A stretch of 7,215 nucleotides of DNA, from positions 1 through 7,215 of the forward strand of contig NZ_JZWV01000605.1 of NCBI RefSeq assembly GCF_000966975.1. The letters are read 5' to 3'. The position numbers were made by a program, and so were the translations under genes. Under the pieces are notes generated by a model. It worked only from the letters and a program-made list of their open reading frames with translations, made no database searches and was not told where the DNA came from. This DNA comes from Streptomyces katrae (GTDB lineage Bacteria; Actinomycetota; Actinomycetes; Streptomycetales; Streptomycetaceae). Below are positions 5,161 to 7,215 of the stretch, in pieces; the first letter of the stretch is position 1, and each line of letters begins with the position of its first letter.

Positions 5161-6791
5161 CGGGGCTCTCCTGGGATGTACGGGTACTGCGGCTGCGGCT
5201 GCGGCTGCGGCTGCGGCCAGGCCGGAACGGGGGTGGCCGCGGCGATCCCGTACGGGTTGTCGGCCGGCTGCGGCTGCGGCTGCGGCTGGGCGGGCTGCGG
5301 GTGGGGGTGCGGCTGGGGGTGCCCGTACGCGTACGGGTCCTGCGCGGGCGCGGGCGCGCTCTGGGCGTACGGGGTCTGCGCATGGGGGGCTTGGACGTAC
5401 GGGGTCTGGACGTACGGGCCCTGCACGGGCGCGGCCTGCGCGTACGGGGTCTGCGCGTACGGGTCCCGCGCCTGCGCCGGGTACCCGTGCGGGCCGGCGG
5501 CCGTCGGGAAGGCCGCGTACGGGTCCGGGGTGTCCGCGTAGGGGTCGAAGGGACGGGCGAACGACGGGGCCGGGGGTTCCGCTTCGGCCGGCGACGGGGC
5601 GTCCTCCGTCTCGTCCGGAGGCAGCTCCGCGAGGTGCTCCAGCAGCACCTCGCCCTGCCCGTGGATGTTGCCGATGGCCACCAGGGACGAGCTCTCGCCC
5701 AGGTGCGCGAGCAGCTCGTGCACGAACTCCTCGCCGTCGCGCTGCTCGCCGCCCAGGTCCACGGCGCGGTCGCGCCACTCGGCCGGGATCGCGTCGATGG
5801 CGCTCTTCGCCGGGTGCCCGATCACGAACACCCGGTCCGGGCGCAGGTCGGGAACGATCGCGCCCATCTGCCCGTTGCGCTCGACCCGGTCGGGCCGGCA
5901 GTTGATCACCACGTTCAGGGGGCGGTCCACCGCGCCCAGGTCCAGCAGCTGGTTGATGTTCATCAGCGTGGACTCCGGGTCGTTCGCCGCGAAGACGTTC
6001 GCGAACCGCAGCCGCTTGCCGCCCGGTGCCAGGTACCGCTCCACCGACAGCACGCCCGGGTCCGGCGGGGCCTCGTACATGCCCTTCAGGGCCGTGGCCC
6101 GGTCCACGCCCAGGAGCTCGGCGACGGTCAGCGCGATGGCCACGTTCTCCTTGAACGTGAACCAGCCGAACCCGCGCAGCTCCTCGTCCGAGACCGTCTC
6201 CGGGTCGGCGTAGACGAGCCTGCAGTCCCGCGCGTCCGCCTCCTCCTGGAGCACGTCGAAGCGCTCCTTCTCGGCGGTCACGCAGATCCCCCCGTACGGC
6301 ATCGACCGCGACAGCGAGCGCGCGATGTCGTCCAGGGTCGGGCCCATCTCGGCGACGTGGTCCTCGCGGACGTTGCACAGGACGCCGATGGTCGACTGGA
6401 TCAGCTTGGACTGGTTGATCTCCTGGAGCGCCGGCATGACCGCCATGCACTCCATGACCAGCGCGTCCGGCCGGTAGGCGGCCGCGCGCCGCACGATGCC
6501 GATCTGCTCGACCACGTTGGCGATGCCGAACTTGCGGTAGACCGGCTCCTCGGTGGCGTCGGGGTGGATGAAGCGGGCCGCGGTGCCGGTGGTCTTGGCG
6601 ACCGTCGTCAGACCGCCGCCGCGCAGCGCCCCCGCGCACAGCCGGGTGATGGAGCTCTTGCCGCGGATGCCGTTGACCAGCACCCGGTTCGGTATCCGCT
6701 CCAGGTTGGCGAAGTGGCGCCGCTGCTCGACGATGCCGGCGACCAGCATGATCAGGCAGCTGACGAGCAGCACGCAGTACAGGAAGAGCAC
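5157..6791 (-). CDS. pgsB: Poly-gamma-glutamate synthase ligase PgsB/CapB with long Pro/Tyr/Gln-rich tail
   Basis: A 544-residue ATP-dependent amide ligase of the Mur-ligase-like PgsB/CapB family, which joins glutamates through their gamma-carboxyl at the inner face of the membrane. An N-terminal membrane segment (2-20) precedes the core. Conserved blocks match Bacillus PgsB: RIPNRVLVNGIRGKSSITRL (32-51, containing the phosphate-binding GIRGKSS loop), KTTGT (66-70), ECMAV (114-118), EDH (143-145), GPTLDDIA (150-157), APPDPG (241-246), FAANDPEST (267-275), INCRPDRVER (296-305) and GNIHG (374-378). The Bacillus enzyme (393 residues) ends near residue 390. Here an extra tail of about 154 residues (391-544) carries DPYA and TPYAQ repeats, QP runs and 13 tyrosines. 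The start is GTG 6791, 6 nt after the HAMP gene, with an AAGGA site about 11 nt upstream. The polymer's identity (glutamate chirality, length, other residues) cannot be read from the sequence. Confidence 0.95.
   Translation of the reverse strand: MLFLYCVLLVSCLIMLVAGIVEQRRHFANLERIPNRVLVNGIRGKSSITRLCAGALRGGGLTTVAKTTGTAARFIHPDATEEPVYRKFGIANVVEQIGIVRRAAAYRPDALVMECMAVMPALQEINQSKLIQSTIGVLCNVREDHVAEMGPTLDDIARSLSRSMPYGGICVTAEKERFDVLQEEADARDCRLVYADPETVSDEELRGFGWFTFKENVAIALTVAELLGVDRATALKGMYEAPPDPGVLSVERYLAPGGKRLRFANVFAANDPESTLMNINQLLDLGAVDRPLNVVINCRPDRVERNGQMGAIVPDLRPDRVFVIGHPAKSAIDAIPAEWRDRAVDLGGEQRDGEEFVHELLAHLGESSSLVAIGNIHGQGEVLLEHLAELPPDETEDAPSPAEAEPPAPSFARPFDPYADTPDPYAAFPTAAGPHGYPAQARDPYAQTPYAQAAPVQGPYVQTPYVQAPHAQTPYAQSAPAPAQDPYAYGHPQPHPHPQPAQPQPQPQPADNPYGIAAATPVPAWPQPQPQPQPQYPYIPGEPR
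5167..5172 (-). promoter_or_regulatory. pgsC: Strong ribosome binding site that fixes the TTG start of pgsC
   Basis: AGGAGA on the minus strand lies inside the last codons of pgsB, 6 nt before the TTG at 5160. The good match to the 16S rRNA tail and the ideal spacing make the rare TTG start convincing. It also suggests that ribosomes finishing pgsB can reinitiate on pgsC. Confidence 0.65.
5187..5216 (-). repeat. pgsB: Hexanucleotide tandem repeat (5 x CCGCAG) in the pgsB tail
   Basis: Five perfect copies of CCGCAG on the coding strand (CTGCGG on the + strand) encode a (Pro-Gln)5 run at residues 526-535 of PgsB. A related run of three perfect copies lies at 5268-5285, followed by decayed copies. 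Gain or loss of a 6-bp unit keeps the frame, so the tail can change length without breaking the enzyme or the overlap with pgsC. Confidence 0.8.
5268..5285 (-). repeat. pgsB: Second hexanucleotide repeat (3 x CCGCAG) in the pgsB tail
   Basis: Three perfect CCGCAG units encode Pro-Gln pairs near PgsB residues 503-508. The surrounding sequence is an imperfect extension (HPQPHPHPQP) that looks like older, mutated units of the same array. Confidence 0.7.
5364..5465 (-). repeat. pgsB: DPYA/TPYAQ pentapeptide-like repeat region of the pgsB tail
   Basis: Residues 443-476 of PgsB repeat a unit of roughly [D/T/G]PY[A/V]Q: DPYAQ, TPYAQ, GPYVQ, TPYVQ and TPYAQ, separated by short Ala/Pro linkers. Related DPYA units occur at 416-419, 423-426 and 485-488. 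The DNA shows matching recurrences of GTACGGGGTCTG and close variants on the + strand, so the units probably spread by duplication. Such sequence is expected to be disordered. Confidence 0.75.
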
Positions 6792-6797
6792 GGGGGA

Positions 6798-7215
6798 TCA
6801 GTTCCTTCCGGCCGGGCGGGCGGAGGGGGTGGCCGCTCCCCCGGTGTCGGTCGTCGTCCGCTGCCGGCCGCGCCGCCGGCCGCCCTGCTGGAGCTGCTGG
6901 CGGATGATCTCCAGGCTGCGGGTCACGGCGCCGACCTCGTCGTGGTGGCGCGGGTAGAGCACGGTGCGCCGGTCGCCGTCGGCGAGGGCCTCGGCGCGGC
7001 GGGCGAGTTCGCGCAGCGGGGAGACCACGATGATCTGGAGCCAGCCCAGGCAGGCCGCGCCGACGGCGAAGCCGAGGAGCCCGGCGAGGACGGTGCGGTT
7101 CTGGAGGCTGTACTCGCTGATGGCCAGGCCCTTGGCGGACTGCCAGCTGACCACGCTCCACTTCAGGTCGCCGGCCGCGCCGCCGCCCGAGAAGGGCGCG
7201 GCCGCCGCGATGACG
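6798..7215 (-). CDS. Cache-like/HAMP domain membrane protein, 5' part missing
   Basis: The frame is open to the right edge of the window, so the N-terminal part lies outside. The first visible residues (VIAAAAPFSGGG, then DLKWSVVSWQSAKGLA) resemble the end of an extracytoplasmic Cache-type sensor domain. A membrane segment follows (about 7023-7094; LAGLLGFAVGAACLGW), then a HAMP domain (about 6885-7022) with SPLRELARRAEALADGDRR and the HDEVGAVTRSLEIIRQQL helix. After HAMP only a basic, Thr/Gly-rich tail of about 28 residues (QGGRRRGRQRTTTD onward) remains before the stop. No kinase, cyclase or methyl-accepting domain follows. It ends 6 nt before pgsB, so it is cotranscribed with the polymer genes. 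It may sense an external signal and act directly on PgsBC or another partner; this is inference. Confidence 0.8.
   Translation of the reverse strand, partial: VIAAAAPFSGGGAAGDLKWSVVSWQSAKGLAISEYSLQNRTVLAGLLGFAVGAACLGWLQIIVVSPLRELARRAEALADGDRRTVLYPRHHDEVGAVTRSLEIIRQQLQQGGRRRGRQRTTTDTGGAATPSARPAGRN

Noticed and set aside
4646..5383. N-terminal extension of the NlpC/P60 gene up to 5383, giving 607 residues
   Set aside because: The extension overlaps pgsC and the end of pgsB in another frame and is an Arg/Pro-rich shadow. ATG 4645 has a ribosome binding site and is followed at once by a normal signal anchor.
5176..5541. Plus-strand frame encoding a striking Gly/Cys/Tyr-rich protein opposite the pgsB tail
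   Set aside because: It is the antisense reading of the CCGCAG and TACGGG repeats that encode the Pro-Gln/Pro-Tyr tail of PgsB. It has no ribosome binding site or domain, and the pgsB reading has clear family support.
7152..7154. GTG at 7154 as the true start of the HAMP protein
   Set aside because: The frame stays open to the window edge, and the residues upstream (APFSGGG, LKWSV) look like the end of a sensor domain. A start at 7154 would leave a protein without an extracytoplasmic part.
5161..7161. Minus-strand frame running from the HAMP gene into pgsC (827 residues)
   Set aside because: Upstream of TTG 5160 it is an Arg/Ala/Gly-rich shadow of pgsB. Only the last 160 residues are real (PgsC).

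Overview
The window looks like a Streptomyces or close actinobacterial chromosome. GC content is very high, codons end mostly in G or C, several genes start with GTG or TTG, genes are tightly packed, and the protein families are typical of that group. No RNA genes, insertion sequences, CRISPR arrays, attachment sites or replication origin were seen. No stretch longer than about 110 bases lacks a gene.

Left part (1-2463). The window opens inside a small secreted protein with RTX-like glycine/aspartate repeats (+ strand, 5' end missing). It converges on a two-component system on the minus strand: a membrane sensor histidine kinase (1258-2463) followed by its NarL/LuxR-type response regulator (581-1258). 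Their stop and start codons overlap as TGATG.

Centre (2464-3563). A region of about 107 bp separates the kinase from a divergently transcribed MidA/NDUFAF7-family SAM-dependent methyltransferase. It holds a perfect 14-bp palindrome, a second inverted repeat, and a TANNNT -10 box exactly 7 nt before each gene's likely start, suggesting leaderless transcripts in both directions. The methyltransferase converges on the next minus-strand operon, and the two stop codons share the four bases CTAG.

Right part (3560-7215, minus strand). This is a poly-gamma-glutamate (PGA)-type operon. In transcription order it contains a Cache-like/HAMP membrane protein with no output domain (5' part outside the window), the amide ligase pgsB/capB, the membrane subunit pgsC/capC, and an NlpC/P60 peptidase. 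The junctions are 6 nt, a 4-nt overlap and 32 nt. The peptidase sits where Bacillus carries pgsA (capA), and its family includes the known gamma-PGA hydrolase PgdS. PgsB carries a tail of about 154 residues rich in Pro, Tyr and Gln that the Bacillus enzyme lacks. The inferred model is a sensor-associated gamma-glutamyl polymer synthase with its own trimming or release enzyme. This operon is the most interesting part of the window. The polymer, the role of the tail and the role of the HAMP protein are all untested inferences.
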